This document shows, in pieces, positions 26,931 through 37,786 of a DNA stretch of 64,000 bases (position 1 is the first letter of the stretch; the number at the start of each line of letters is the position of its first letter). Source of the DNA: Thermoanaerobaculia bacterium (GTDB lineage: Bacteria; Acidobacteriota; Thermoanaerobaculia; Multivoradales; Multivoraceae); contig JAJDUI010000009.1 of assembly GCA_022826745.1 (NCBI GenBank), positions 62,001 to 126,000 of the forward strand, read 5' to 3'. The notes under the pieces are model-generated. The model worked only from the letters and a program-made list of their open reading frames with translations, made no database searches and was not told the origin of the DNA. The position numbers and the translations under genes are program-made.

Positions 26931-28452
26931 CGGGCCGGGTCTCCGCGACGACCCGCTCGACCATGTCAAGCACGCTGTCCGTCTCGCGCCAGAACGCTGC
27001 GGTGCCTGCGTCGAAGCCGGCCCACGTCTGCCGCAGATCGCCTCCGGCCCGGGCACCGTCATCCGGTTCGTCGATCCGCCGAACGTAGCGGGGGATGGAC
27101 AGATTGCCCTCGTTAGCCAACACGTCGGCGTTGGACGCGACGGCGGCGAACCCAGGCTCGTCAGCGAAGGTCTCGTACGCCGTCAGAATCCGCTTCTGAT
27201 GCTCCGGTGTCAGGAAGCTCTGAGCCCGCTCCCGCGCGACCTCGCCGACAGCGTCGATGAACAGGATCCTGCCGCGGCGATCGCTCGGTTTCCGCGTCCG
27301 GCAGACGACGACACACGCCTCCATCGGCGAGTTGTAGAACAGGTTCGGGCCCAGACCGAAGACGCACTCGACGAGGTCGCGCTCGATCAGGGCTCGACGC
27401 ATCGCCGCCTCATCCTGGCGGAACAGGACGCCGTGCGGGAACAGGATGGCACACCGGCCGGTCCGAGGGTCGAGGCTCTTGAGAATGTGCTGGAGGAAGG
27501 CGTAGTCGGCTCGCCCCTGAGGCGGCGTGCCGAGGTTGTTTCGTGACCAGGGGTCGTTGGACCACTTCGCGCGGTTCCACGTCCTGATGGAGTAGGGCGG
27601 ATTGGCGAGAATCACGTCGAACGTCATCAGGCGGTCCCGCTCGACGAAGGCGGGCTCGCTCAGGACGTTGCCGACGGCGACGTGAAAGTCGTCTATTCCG
27701 TGTAGTACGAGGTTCATGCGCGCTACCGACGCCGTCGTTGCGATGAGCTCCTGGCCGTAGAGGCCGAGCGTACGTGCGTCGTCGCCGTTCCGCCGTACTT
27801 CGGCCAGAGCCGAGATCAGCATGCCGCCGGTACCGGCCGTCGGATCGTAGATTCGCTCGCCGGCTTGCGGCTGGAGCATCTTCGTCATCAGGTGCACCAA
27901 CGTCCGATTCGTGTAGAACTCCTGCGCGGTGTGCCCGCTGTCGTCGGCGAACTGCTTGATGAGGTACTCGTAGGCGTTGCCCAGCTCGTCCTCGGGCACC
28001 GCGGCAAGGCTCAGCGTGTGTCTCGAGAAGTGCTCGATCAGGTTCTTGAGCGTAGGATCCGGCATCTGCGCCTTGTCGGTCCAGGGCGCGTTGCCGAAGA
28101 CCCCGGCAAGGCGATCCGGGTTGGCCGCCTCGATGGTACGGAACGCTGTCAAAAGCGCGCGGCCAACGTCGCGCGCCACACTTCGGACATCCGTCCAGTG
28201 GGCGCCGGGCGGGATAGTGAACCGGTCGTTGGCGGTAGCCGCCGCGTATCCTCGGTCGCCGGTTTCATCGAGGGCCTTCCGATAGTCCTCGTCCCAGACG
28301 TCGGACAGGCGCTTGAAGAAGAGCAGCGGGAAGACGTACTGCTTGTAGTCGCCGGCGTCGATAAGGCCCCGCAGAAGGTTGGCCGCGCCCCAGAGGTAAG
28401 ACTCCAGCGCCTGCTGGCCAAGGTGTTGGGTGCCTGCGCCTTGGTCAGCCAT
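26923..28452 (-). CDS. hsdM: Type I methyltransferase M subunit, copy 1 (HsdM)
   Basis: The 509-residue product starts at ATG 28450-28452 after an AAGG site. The N-terminal HsdM_N domain includes FPLLFFKRLSDVWDED. The methylase domain has motif I (DPTAGTGGM) and the catalytic NPPY motif (ANPPYSIRTW) of N6-adenine methylases. The stop overlaps the hsdS start, so M1 and S are coupled. A second, clearly paralogous hsdM (28555-30060) lies 102 bases upstream. With HsdS in a 2:1 complex it should form the modification enzyme and, with HsdR, the restriction enzyme. Confidence 0.93.
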   Translation of the reverse strand: MADQGAGTQHLGQQALESYLWGAANLLRGLIDAGDYKQYVFPLLFFKRLSDVWDEDYRKALDETGDRGYAAATANDRFTIPPGAHWTDVRSVARDVGRALLTAFRTIEAANPDRLAGVFGNAPWTDKAQMPDPTLKNLIEHFSRHTLSLAAVPEDELGNAYEYLIKQFADDSGHTAQEFYTNRTLVHLMTKMLQPQAGERIYDPTAGTGGMLISALAEVRRNGDDARTLGLYGQELIATTASVARMNLVLHGIDDFHVAVGNVLSEPAFVERDRLMTFDVILANPPYSIRTWNRAKWSNDPWSRNNLGTPPQGRADYAFLQHILKSLDPRTGRCAILFPHGVLFRQDEAAMRRALIERDLVECVFGLGPNLFYNSPMEACVVVCRTRKPSDRRGRILFIDAVGEVARERAQSFLTPEHQKRILTAYETFADEPGFAAVASNADVLANEGNLSIPRYVRRIDEPDDGARAGGDLRQTWAGFDAGTAAFWRETDSVLDMVERVVAETRPGE

Positions 28453-28554
28453 AGCCTTGTCCGGCCAGACCCTGTTCTAGCCGGAAACGGGACTTGGGCG
28501 GCATGGTGGGAGCGTAGCGGTTTCGTCGCCTGCGCATTAGAGGAGCCGGGTGGG

Positions 28555-30060
28555 TCAGTCCAGCCAGCCGTCCTCGACCAGCACGCGCCGCAGGCGGTCC
28601 TCGGCGGCCCGCGCCTCGACCAGCGATCGCCTGAACGTGGCCACCGCCTCCGGGAGTGGCGGAACCTCCTCGCCGATGGGTGGCAGCACGTACCGCGAGA
28701 TGTTGAGTGTCCAGTTTTCGCGCTCGATGTCTTCGGTCGAGACGACCTTGGCTCGATCCTCGACGTCCTGGAAGCTGCGTACCCACTCGACGATCAGCTC
28801 GGCATGCCCCGCGTCGAGGAAGTTCTGAGCCCGGCCCTTGCGGAAGAGCCTGGACGCGTCGATCACGATGACCTTGCCGCGCCGGCCGCGTCGCTTCTGG
28901 CGGCGCATCGTGACTACGGCGGGGGCCAAGCCGGTGCCGTAGAAGATGTTGGGCGCGAGCCCGATCACCGCCTCGATGAGGTCCTTCTCGAGAAGCTCGC
29001 GCCGGATCTTTCCCTCCGCTCCCGCTCGGAAGAGCACTCCCTGCGGCAGTACGACCGCCATGCGGCCGGAGTCCGCCGCCATCGAGGCCGCCATATGCTG
29101 GACCCAGGCATAGTCGCCGTAGCGGGCTGGAGGCAGGCCGAACGACGCGCGGCGCCACGGATCCGCTTCCCAGACCTCCCGGCCCCACTCCTTGAGTGAA
29201 AACGGCGGGTTGGCGATCACGCAATCGAACGTGGCCAGGGCGCCGTTGGGGTGGGTGAAGGTCGGTGTCCTGAGAGTGTCGTTCTGTTCAATCTGGAAGT
29301 CATCGACGCCATGTAGCAGGAGATTCATCCGGGCGATGGACGACGTCGTAAGGTTCTTCTCCTCGCCGAAGATGCGCCCGAAGAAGGTCCGCGGGTCGCC
29401 GCCTGCGCGCTCGACGTGATCGATGGCACCGAGCAGCATGCCGCCGGTGCCGCAGGCCGGATCGTAGATGGTCTCGCCTTCCCGGGGATCGAGTAGCTCG
29501 ACCATCATCCGCACGACGCTGCGCGGCGTGTAGAACTCGCCGGCCTTCTTTCGCCGCGTGATGTCGGCGAACTTGCCGATGAGGTACTCGTAGGCGTCGC
29601 CGAGGATGTCGGACCCCACTGACGCGTTTTCCAGCGGCACGGCCGACAGTCGTTCTATGAGGTCCTTGAGTAGCGCGTCACTGAGAATCTCGCGGTTACC
29701 CCAGTCCGCCGCGCCGAAGACGCGGGTGAGTGTGTCGGGGTTGGCACGCTCAATGGCTCGAAGGGCCTTCGTCAGCGCGGCGCCGACGCTCGTTGGCACT
29801 TGACGGACGTCGCGCCAGTGGTGCCCGTTTGGCAGGCGGAAGCGGTGGAGCTCGGGGAAGTCGGCCAAGTCGATGTCGCCGTAGGTCTGTCGAGCCTCTG
29901 CGGCTTCCTCGTCCCATACGTCGCTGATCCGCTTGAAGAACAGAAGGGGCAGGATGTAGGCCTTCCAATCCGTCCGATCGACGGCGCTGCCGCGGAGAAT
30001 CTCGGCGCAGGCCCACAGTTCGGCCTTCAGGTCGTTCAGGGTCAGTCGATTCGGAGGCAC
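28555..30060 (-). CDS. hsdM: Type I methyltransferase M subunit, copy 2 (HsdM)
   Basis: The 501-residue product has the same domain order as copy 1 and similar N-terminal elements (LPLLFFKRISDVWDEE), but differs throughout. Motif I is DPACGTGGM and the catalytic motif is NPPF (ANPPFSLKEW), both of which look functional. It begins at GTG 30058-30060 with no clear ribosome site, 25 bases downstream of the VWA gene stop. No extra hsdS or hsdR accompanies it. It could serve with the single HsdS in a mixed complex, or be an independent methylase. Confidence 0.9.
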   Translation of the reverse strand: MPPNRLTLNDLKAELWACAEILRGSAVDRTDWKAYILPLLFFKRISDVWDEEAAEARQTYGDIDLADFPELHRFRLPNGHHWRDVRQVPTSVGAALTKALRAIERANPDTLTRVFGAADWGNREILSDALLKDLIERLSAVPLENASVGSDILGDAYEYLIGKFADITRRKKAGEFYTPRSVVRMMVELLDPREGETIYDPACGTGGMLLGAIDHVERAGGDPRTFFGRIFGEEKNLTTSSIARMNLLLHGVDDFQIEQNDTLRTPTFTHPNGALATFDCVIANPPFSLKEWGREVWEADPWRRASFGLPPARYGDYAWVQHMAASMAADSGRMAVVLPQGVLFRAGAEGKIRRELLEKDLIEAVIGLAPNIFYGTGLAPAVVTMRRQKRRGRRGKVIVIDASRLFRKGRAQNFLDAGHAELIVEWVRSFQDVEDRAKVVSTEDIERENWTLNISRYVLPPIGEEVPPLPEAVATFRRSLVEARAAEDRLRRVLVEDGWLD

Positions 30061-30085
30061 TGGCCGGCGATTCCGGGCTTCAGGT

Positions 30086-32698
30086 CTAGGCCGCGGGTCG
30101 GCTCTCGGCCGAGACCGGGATCACTGTTGACGCCCCGTACCGCCGTCGCCGGCGGAGCAGGAGTTCGGCGAGGAACAGCAGAGTCGCGGCGCCCAGGAGG
30201 ACAGACCAGAGGTCGAAGCGGCGGACGGCGGTGTCGGAGCTCGGCGCGGTGATGGCGCCGACGGCGCCGGCGACGGTTTCGTGGAAGAGGCCGTCGGTCG
30301 CGGCGGCGAGTTCGGCGAGCGCCGCGATGTCGGGAGCGCCGGGGCGAAGTTCGTCGCGGGCGGGATAGAAGATCGTCCGGCCCGGCCCAACGGTCGCCGG
30401 AGCGCCGGCCGGGCCGGTGTGGACCTCGACGCGGTAAGGCTCGAGGCTCGGCGCGAGCAGCATGCCCTCCCCGGACGCCAGGCGGTAGAGGCCGGGTCCG
30501 GTGCGCTGCAGCGGCGTCTCGATCCGGCGGTCGCCGCGCAGGACGACGAGGCGGGGCGAGAGGTCGCTGCCGAAGCGGCCATCCTCCTCGACGACGCTGA
30601 GTGTCGCTTCGAGCGCCCCGTCGCGGCGGTCGAGATCGAACTCCCACTCGGCGCCGGCGCGCCGGTCGGCGGCGTCGCGGACTACCTGGGAGACGAGCCG
30701 ATCCAGCTCCGGCCAGCGTAGCCAGCCGCTCGCCCAGCGCGGTTCGAGGTCGGAGGTGAACATCCAGGTCTTGCCCAGGCCGACGTAGCGGCTGGCCAGG
30801 ATCGGATCCGACTCGCCGGCGCCGAGAATGACTTCGGCGCTCTCCTTGGCGACCGCGGCGATCCGGCCGTAGAGCTCGGGCGCCGTGGCGACGTCGACTC
30901 CGGTCAGGGCGTCCGACTGGCCGCGCAGTTCGACCAGGATCGTCTCTTCGCGGGCCGAGTCGGGGAGCTGGTTCATCGTCTCGTCGATCAGGATGTTCTG
31001 GACGGAACTCGGATCCTCGATCGTGTAGGCGTTGCCGTCGCCCCAGTCGGCGATGTCGGCGAGCAGCTCCCGGTCGGACTCGACCCCGATGGCTACCGTC
31101 GAGACGGTGATTTCCTCCTGCCTCATCCGCAGGACGAGCTGTTCGTACTCGTCGGGGTAGGTCCGGCCGTCGGAGACCAGGATCACGTGCTTGACCTCGG
31201 ATTCGACCTCGGCAAGCTGCTCCAGGCAGGCCTCCAGAGCCGGGTAGAAGTTCGTCTGGGCGCTGGCCTCGATGCGGTCGACCCTCTGGCTCAGCCGCTC
31301 CTGGTCGCGAACGAACTGCAGGCCGACGATGTCGTGGGTGTGCCAGTCGAAGGCGACGAGACCGAAGCGGTGCTGCTCGTTCAGCATGCCGAGCGCGGCC
31401 TTGGCGGCCTCCTTGGCCAGGTCCATCTTCGGGCCCTTCATGCTGTACGACTTGTCGAGGGCGATCATCAGTGCGACCTCGCTGCGCTCCTCCTCGATCT
31501 CGAAGTCGAGCGGCAGAACGCGCTCGAGTGGTGAGTTACGGTAGCCCTCCTCGCCGAACGTCTCCTCGCCGGCGACGAAGAGGAGCCCACCGCCCTCTTC
31601 CGAGACCCATTCGCCGAGGGCCTGCTGGGTCGGCTCGGGGAGGCTCGCGGCGGCGACGTTGCTTAGCACGACCGCGTCGTAGCTGCGGAGCGACGAAGGC
31701 GAGAGAGCGGTCCGGCTCGGGGTGGACCGGGTCACGCGCAGGCCCCGCGCCTGGAGCAGTTGCTGCAGGTCGGCCGAGTGGTCGGGGGGCGCGAGCAGCA
31801 GGACGCGGTGCGGGGGCTCGACCCGCAGGTTGCCGCGCCACAGCGCGCCCTGCGATGCGGCGGCGCCCTCGCCCGCGCCGAGGACCGCCTCGAACGTCTG
31901 CATCCCGGGCTGGTCGAAGGTCCACTCCAGTTCGACGATGTTGACGCCCGGCGAGAGCGCGACGCTGTGACGCTCCTCGGCGTCTCCGCCGCGCAGGGTC
32001 AGGGGAGCTTCCGGCAGCGAGGAACGGCTGCCGATGCGGAGCACCCAGCGGTGGGGCTCGCCGGCGTGGAGGAGGCGGTCGCTTTCGTCGAGTTCGACCG
32101 ACTCGATCCAGACGGGCGGCGCCGTCCGGCCGAGGGCCGCGGTGTCGACGCGGAGGTCCGGGTACTCGGCCGCGATCCGGGCGCCGGCGCCCTCGAGGCG
32201 CTGCCCGTCGGAGAGCAGCAGCACGCGGCGGACGCGATCGGGACGCAGCGCCGCGGCGGCCTGACGGAGGGCCGCGTCCGGCCGGGTGTTCCCGCGGTCG
32301 AGAGCGGCGGCGCCGGCCGAGGCGGTGCTGGAGTCGGCCACTTCGAGTTGCCTTAGGTCCGTCGCACCGGCGACGCTGGCGGCACGGTCGGCGTAGGCGA
32401 ACAGGCGCACCGGACCCTCCGGATCGAGACCGTCGTCGATCGCCTGGAGAGCCCGGTTCAGGCTCGCCGGTTCGATACTGGCCGAGACGTCGACGAGAAC
32501 GGCTACGTCGAGCTCACGCGTGCGCCAGGTGGCGACCGGCTCCGCCAGCGCCAGCACGACGGCGATCAGCAGCGATCCGCGCACCCACAGCAGTCGCCGG
32601 CGTTGCCGGTCCGGATGGTCGCTGCGTTGCGACCAGAGCAACAGTGCTACCGGCAGCGCGGCCAGCAGCCAGAGCGGCTCCTGCAGGGTGATCGGCAT
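30086..32698 (-). CDS. Membrane protein with two von Willebrand A domains and a GATase-like domain
   Basis: The start is the ATG at 32696-32698, overlapping the stop of the BatA-like gene by one base; 870 residues. Two membrane segments lie near residues 8-23 and 41-57. VWA-1 (about 64-240) has the MIDAS motif D70-V-S-A-S. Next comes a beta/alpha region resembling glutamine-amidotransferase-like domains (VEPPHRVLLLAPP to LLFVAGEETFGE, about 292-385). VWA-2 (about 407-590) has MIDAS D-K-S-Y-S. A final transmembrane segment is at about 835-855. This is the domain pattern of proteins at the end of MoxR/DUF58/Bat operons. Its partners are probably protein complexes or metals assembled at the membrane. 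Confidence 0.82.
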   Translation of the reverse strand: MPITLQEPLWLLAALPVALLLWSQRSDHPDRQRRRLLWVRGSLLIAVVLALAEPVATWRTRELDVAVLVDVSASIEPASLNRALQAIDDGLDPEGPVRLFAYADRAASVAGATDLRQLEVADSSTASAGAAALDRGNTRPDAALRQAAAALRPDRVRRVLLLSDGQRLEGAGARIAAEYPDLRVDTAALGRTAPPVWIESVELDESDRLLHAGEPHRWVLRIGSRSSLPEAPLTLRGGDAEERHSVALSPGVNIVELEWTFDQPGMQTFEAVLGAGEGAAASQGALWRGNLRVEPPHRVLLLAPPDHSADLQQLLQARGLRVTRSTPSRTALSPSSLRSYDAVVLSNVAAASLPEPTQQALGEWVSEEGGGLLFVAGEETFGEEGYRNSPLERVLPLDFEIEEERSEVALMIALDKSYSMKGPKMDLAKEAAKAALGMLNEQHRFGLVAFDWHTHDIVGLQFVRDQERLSQRVDRIEASAQTNFYPALEACLEQLAEVESEVKHVILVSDGRTYPDEYEQLVLRMRQEEITVSTVAIGVESDRELLADIADWGDGNAYTIEDPSSVQNILIDETMNQLPDSAREETILVELRGQSDALTGVDVATAPELYGRIAAVAKESAEVILGAGESDPILASRYVGLGKTWMFTSDLEPRWASGWLRWPELDRLVSQVVRDAADRRAGAEWEFDLDRRDGALEATLSVVEEDGRFGSDLSPRLVVLRGDRRIETPLQRTGPGLYRLASGEGMLLAPSLEPYRVEVHTGPAGAPATVGPGRTIFYPARDELRPGAPDIAALAELAAATDGLFHETVAGAVGAITAPSSDTAVRRFDLWSVLLGAATLLFLAELLLRRRRRYGASTVIPVSAESRPAA

Positions 32699-34407
32699 CA
32701 CAGGGTCAGGCCGCGGAAGAAGGTGATGGCCTCGAACGAGGCGAACAGGAGGCCGGCGAGGGCGAGGGTGCGCCAGGACCAGGGGCGGCGGTCGGGGCGG
32801 TCGAGGTCGGCGAGGCGGTCGGCGGGGACTGGCTCGAGGGTCGAGTCGTTGATGCGGGTGGACCACTCCGCCTGGAGGCCGGTGTCGGCGGTGAGATCGC
32901 CGGTGGCGGGGGTTTCGGTGAGCCAGGTGGCGGCGTTCTGGAAGAAGGCGGCGAGGTCGGGGCGCTGGGCCAGGGAGGAGTGATCGAGGTCGAAGGCGAT
33001 GGTGAGGGAGCGGGGGCCGCTGTCGGGCGCCGGATCGCAGGCGGCGATCGCGGTGCGGTCTCCGGCTGAGGCCAGGGCGGTGCAGCGGGGATCCAGTTCG
33101 CGGGCGGCGAGGACGACCGGCAGGTCGAGGAGGGAGACGCCGGCCAGGAGGGGGTGGCCGGGCTCGACGCGGTCGATCCTGCGTGGTGAAAGGGGCGCTT
33201 CGGCGGCGGGGGAGAGGCCGGCCGCCGCGACCGCCTGCGGCGGGTCGAGGTAGAGGGTGGGCATCGCCGGAGGGATCGCCGGCGCGGTTCGGTGGAAGGT
33301 GGCGATGTCGGCCGCCGGGAGCGGTTCTTCGGGTGGCGGATCGTCGTCTCCGGCTGCCGCGCGGACGGCTGCCACGTCGACCGAGGCGTCCGCCTCGAGA
33401 GCGAGCGCGGCGGCGGAGCCCGCGAACGAGCCCGGGCTGCGGGCGATCACGACGACCCGTCGCGGATCGGTCGGGGCTCGGACACGGTGAGCCGGGGAGA
33501 ACGCGGCGGTCCGGGTGTTCGCGGCGTGGGCGTCGATCAGGCCGGCCCGGTCGTCGAGCGGGAAGACGTCTCCGGGCGTTTCGATGCGCGCCGTGACGGC
33601 GCCGGGGGCGAAGCTGCCGAGGTCGATCAGGGCGGTGAAGCGGTCGCCGGGTTCGAGCTCGAGTTGCCGGCGGATGCGGATCGTCTCGGAGTCGGCGACC
33701 GTCAGCTCGACCGGCACCTGACTATCGGCCGGATCGGTCGCCAGGATCTCGAGCAGCGCCTCGGGACCGGCGGCGCGGGTCGCGGGCGGCCGGGTCGCGA
33801 AGCGGACGATGCCGGCGTTCCGGGCCGGGACGAGGATGGACACGGTCCGCGTCTCCGTGCCGGGGTCGATGATCGGCGTGAAGGGTCCGATTCCGTCGGT
33901 GAACACGTGGACCCGCCGGGCGGTGGGGATCGCCGGCTCCGTGTCGGCTGCGTTCGAGAGGGCTTCCAGCGGGCCGGAGAGGAGCGCCAGGACCTCGGCG
34001 GAAGTCAAGGGAGTCGGATCCGCGTTCACGGTGAAGCGGCTGCCGGCTTCGGCCTCGGCAACGATCCGGCGCGCCTCGGCCGCGGCCAGTTCGATCCGGC
34101 TGGGGCCTCCATCCGGCAGACGAGCCTGCATCGTCGGCGACGGGTCGAAGGCAAGGGCGATCGGATCGCCGCCGCCGGGCTGCAGCCAGGGCGCCCGGCT
34201 TGCCGCGACCGACAGGAGACCGGCGACTGCCGTGGCCAGGAGCAGCGAGAGCAGCCAGCGCAGGCGGTCGCGCCGCCGCTTGCGCGCCGCCAGAAGGCGT
34301 CGCCAGAGCACCGTCGAGGCGACCGGCAGCGCCTGCGCGGTGGGGCGGATCAGGTAGATCGCCAGCACCAGCAGGGCGGCGACTCCGAGCGGGATCCAGA
34401 AGGGCAT
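32698..34407 (-). CDS. BatA-like membrane protein
   Basis: The 569-residue product starts at ATG 34405-34407. The N-terminus resembles BatA domains: a membrane helix (PLGVAALLVLAIYLIRP), the short loop with WRRLLAARKRRRDRLRWLL and a second helix. A VWA-like fold follows (IALAFDPSPTMQARLPD ... VHVFTDG), but its MIDAS is degraded to D-P-S-P-T. The C-terminal end has another membrane helix. It lies two bases after the DUF58 stop and overlaps the next gene by one base, so it is part of a coupled run. Confidence 0.72.
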   Translation of the reverse strand: MPFWIPLGVAALLVLAIYLIRPTAQALPVASTVLWRRLLAARKRRRDRLRWLLSLLLATAVAGLLSVAASRAPWLQPGGGDPIALAFDPSPTMQARLPDGGPSRIELAAAEARRIVAEAEAGSRFTVNADPTPLTSAEVLALLSGPLEALSNAADTEPAIPTARRVHVFTDGIGPFTPIIDPGTETRTVSILVPARNAGIVRFATRPPATRAAGPEALLEILATDPADSQVPVELTVADSETIRIRRQLELEPGDRFTALIDLGSFAPGAVTARIETPGDVFPLDDRAGLIDAHAANTRTAAFSPAHRVRAPTDPRRVVVIARSPGSFAGSAAALALEADASVDVAAVRAAAGDDDPPPEEPLPAADIATFHRTAPAIPPAMPTLYLDPPQAVAAAGLSPAAEAPLSPRRIDRVEPGHPLLAGVSLLDLPVVLAARELDPRCTALASAGDRTAIAACDPAPDSGPRSLTIAFDLDHSSLAQRPDLAAFFQNAATWLTETPATGDLTADTGLQAEWSTRINDSTLEPVPADRLADLDRPDRRPWSWRTLALAGLLFASFEAITFFRGLTL

Positions 34408-34408
34408 C

Positions 34409-35314
34409 TCAGCGCCCCCGGCTCAGCAGCCCGCGGCGCAGGGCGCCCAGCGCCAGTTCCTCGAAGGAAGCCTCGACCGGGGCGTGGATGAAGGACCAGC
34501 CGCGGGCGGTGCAGCGGGCGCGGATCTCCTCGCGGTGGGCCTCCGCCTCCCGCTCCAGGCGGTGAAGCAGGTTCGGGGCGCCGTGAATGCGGAGCGAGTC
34601 GCCCGTCTCGCTGTCGACGAGGGTCGTGTCGCGGTCGAGCGGCGCCTCGAGATCGCGGTGATCGGTCACCTGGATGACCGCTACGTCGTGCCGGAGCGGC
34701 AGCAGGAGATCGAGGCCGCCCTCCGTCGTGTCGGAGAGGAGGTCCGAGATCACGATGACCAGGCCGCGGCGGCGGCCGGCCGCGAATACTTCCCGGACCG
34801 TCCGGTCGAGGTGCGTCTCGCCACCGGTGTCGAGATTGGCGAGGTAGTCGAGGGCGCGCCAGACCTGGCGGGAGCCGTGGAGCGGGCCGAGAACCTGGTG
34901 CACGTGGCCGGAGTACGGCGCCAGGGTGACCCGGTCGAGGGTGGCCAGGGCGATGTAGGTCAGGGCCGCCGCTATCCGGCGCGCCGCGTCGAACTTGCGG
35001 CGGCCGCCGGGTCCGGGGGTCGGCGCCATGGAGTGGCTGCAGTCGAGCAGGATGTAGACCGCGAGGTCGCCGTGCTCCTCGAACATCCGCAGCAGCAGCC
35101 GGTCGAACCGCAGGTAAGCGCGCCAGTCGAGGTGGCGCACGTCGTCGCCTTCGACATAGGGGCGGTAGTCCGCGAACTCGAGCCCGGAGCCGAGGTGGCT
35201 GGCGCGGTGCTCCCCCTTGAAGCCGCCGGCGGGCACGCGCCGGGTGAGAAGGCGCAGGCGCTCCAGCCGGGCGAGGAAGGCCGGCTCGAAGGCGAAGACG
35301 GAGTGGTCGGCCAC
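34409..35314 (-). CDS. DUF58 protein with VWA-like MIDAS
   Basis: The 301-residue product (GTG start) has the DUF58 opening: GGFKGEHRASHLGSGLEFAD, then YRPYVEGDDVRHLDWRA and LLRMFEEHGDLAVYILLDCSHSM. The MIDAS is D-C-S-H-S. No membrane segment is visible, so it is cytoplasmic or peripheral. It follows the MoxR gene with 25 bases between, the classic MoxR-DUF58 order; such pairs act as chaperones for activating or assembling enzymes or pilus-like structures. The target here is unknown. Confidence 0.88.
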   Translation of the reverse strand: MADHSVFAFEPAFLARLERLRLLTRRVPAGGFKGEHRASHLGSGLEFADYRPYVEGDDVRHLDWRAYLRFDRLLLRMFEEHGDLAVYILLDCSHSMAPTPGPGGRRKFDAARRIAAALTYIALATLDRVTLAPYSGHVHQVLGPLHGSRQVWRALDYLANLDTGGETHLDRTVREVFAAGRRRGLVIVISDLLSDTTEGGLDLLLPLRHDVAVIQVTDHRDLEAPLDRDTTLVDSETGDSLRIHGAPNLLHRLEREAEAHREEIRARCTARGWSFIHAPVEASFEELALGALRRGLLSRGR

Positions 35315-35339
35315 GGCTCGGAGCTTGGAGCCCGCCCGC

Positions 35340-36349
<1,010 letters not shown>

Positions 36350-36353
<4 letters not shown>

Positions 36354-37786
36354 TCCCCGTCCTCCTGGGCTTCGGCCTCCAGCGCTTCCAGGTAGCGGCG
36401 CACGGATTCCCGGTGGCGCCAGGCGATCGGATGGCGGGCGGCCGGCAGGTCTCCGCCCGAGGCCGCGGCTTCGCCGGCAGCGCCGGTGGCGGGCTCGCGC
36501 ATGGCGACCTCCGCGGCGCGGAACTGCGTCGCGCTCGTCGTGGTCAGGGGGCGCCGCTCGATCTCCTCGATCGACTCGATCAGCGCGGTCTCGAGCGCCT
36601 GTTCGAGACTGAGAGCGGGGACGAGGAGATCGCCGAAGGGATCGACCATCTCCTCCTGCGGGCCGGTGCCGATGCCGGCCGCGGCACCGTCGGCCTCGCC
36701 GTCGCTGGAGCCGGGTTCGTCGCTGATCGCGGCCGCCGCGTCGCTCTCGGCGCCCGATCCCTCGCTGTCTTCCACCGGCTGGCCGCCCGAGCCGTCGCCC
36801 TCACCGGCCTCGGCGCCGGGCTCTGCCCCCTCGCCGCTGCCCTCCGTGCCGGGGGCGGTTCCCTGTTCTTCCTCGCCGGTTCCCTCGCGGTTGTCGAGTT
36901 CACGCATCAGGTCGGCGCCGGTCTCCGGGTCCGTCCCGTCGGTCAGGGCGTTGGCCGCCGCGTCGCCGCCCTCCGCCGTCGCGTCGAGGGCTTCGGCCTC
37001 CGCGCCGTCGCCGAGGCTGCCGTCGGCGGCGTCCGTCGCGTCGCCGGCCCGGGCGCCGTCCTCGGCGTTGGGCTCGCGGACCCGCAGCGTCACGATGGGC
37101 AGGTCGCTGAGGCGCACGTCGAGTTCCGGCAGGCCGGGTATCCGGTGGGGGTCGTCTTCGAGCAGCGCGGCCGCTTCGAAGCCGGGCGGGAGTTCCCCGG
37201 CCGCGTCGCCGCTCACGGCCGCCGCCAGCGCCTCGCCGACGAAGGAACGGGGCAGCGCCACTGGCAGCAGCAGGACGAGGCAGATGCCGGCGGATGGAAG
37301 GGCGCTCCCCGGAACGAGCCGCGGCACGGTCCGCCGGGGGCCCGTGCGTTCGAGGCCCACCACCGCCCGCTCGAGGACGAGGGCGATCCAGGGCAGGGGC
37401 CAGACGATGCCGTCGCTCGCGCGCCGCTGCTCGGCGCGCGAGTCGTCCAGCCGCTGCTGCATTTCCAGCGCGGTGGCGGCGGCGTCATGGAGATCGCCGG
37501 CCCGGTCGACCGCCCGGGCGGCGGCGGGAAGGTCGCGGCCCAGTGCCGCCGCCTCCCGCAAGGCGAGCAGGAGGAGAACGGCACCGCCCGCCCAGGACGG
37601 CCAGAGCGCGGCGCCACCGGTTGCGGCGCCGAGAGCGAGGAGCCAGGTCGCGAGCAGCCACAGGCAGGCGGCGGGCGCGAACCAGGTCAGGGCCTTCAGC
37701 CCGCGGCGGAGGCGGAGCCGGCGGTCGGTCGCTCTGAGGCCGCGCAGCAGCCGGCCTCGCAGCTCCTCGGCGCCGGAGGGCTTCAA
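36350..37786 (-). CDS. Membrane protein with long acidic region (DUF4175-like)
   Basis: The best start is a TTG at 37784-37786, whose TTGA overlaps the stop of the upstream propeller gene. There is no ATG or GTG nearby; a weak start is likely compensated by coupling. The 478-residue product has two membrane helices in residues 30-72 and a third near 155-170 (ICLVLLLPVALP). The middle (about 220-380) is a long Glu/Asp/Gly/Ala/Ser-rich low-complexity stretch. A C-terminal basic/helical segment (WRHRESVRRYLEALEAEA) closes it. It resembles DUF4175-type proteins of MoxR operons, but the low-complexity part is so long that I hold this loosely. Confidence 0.65.
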
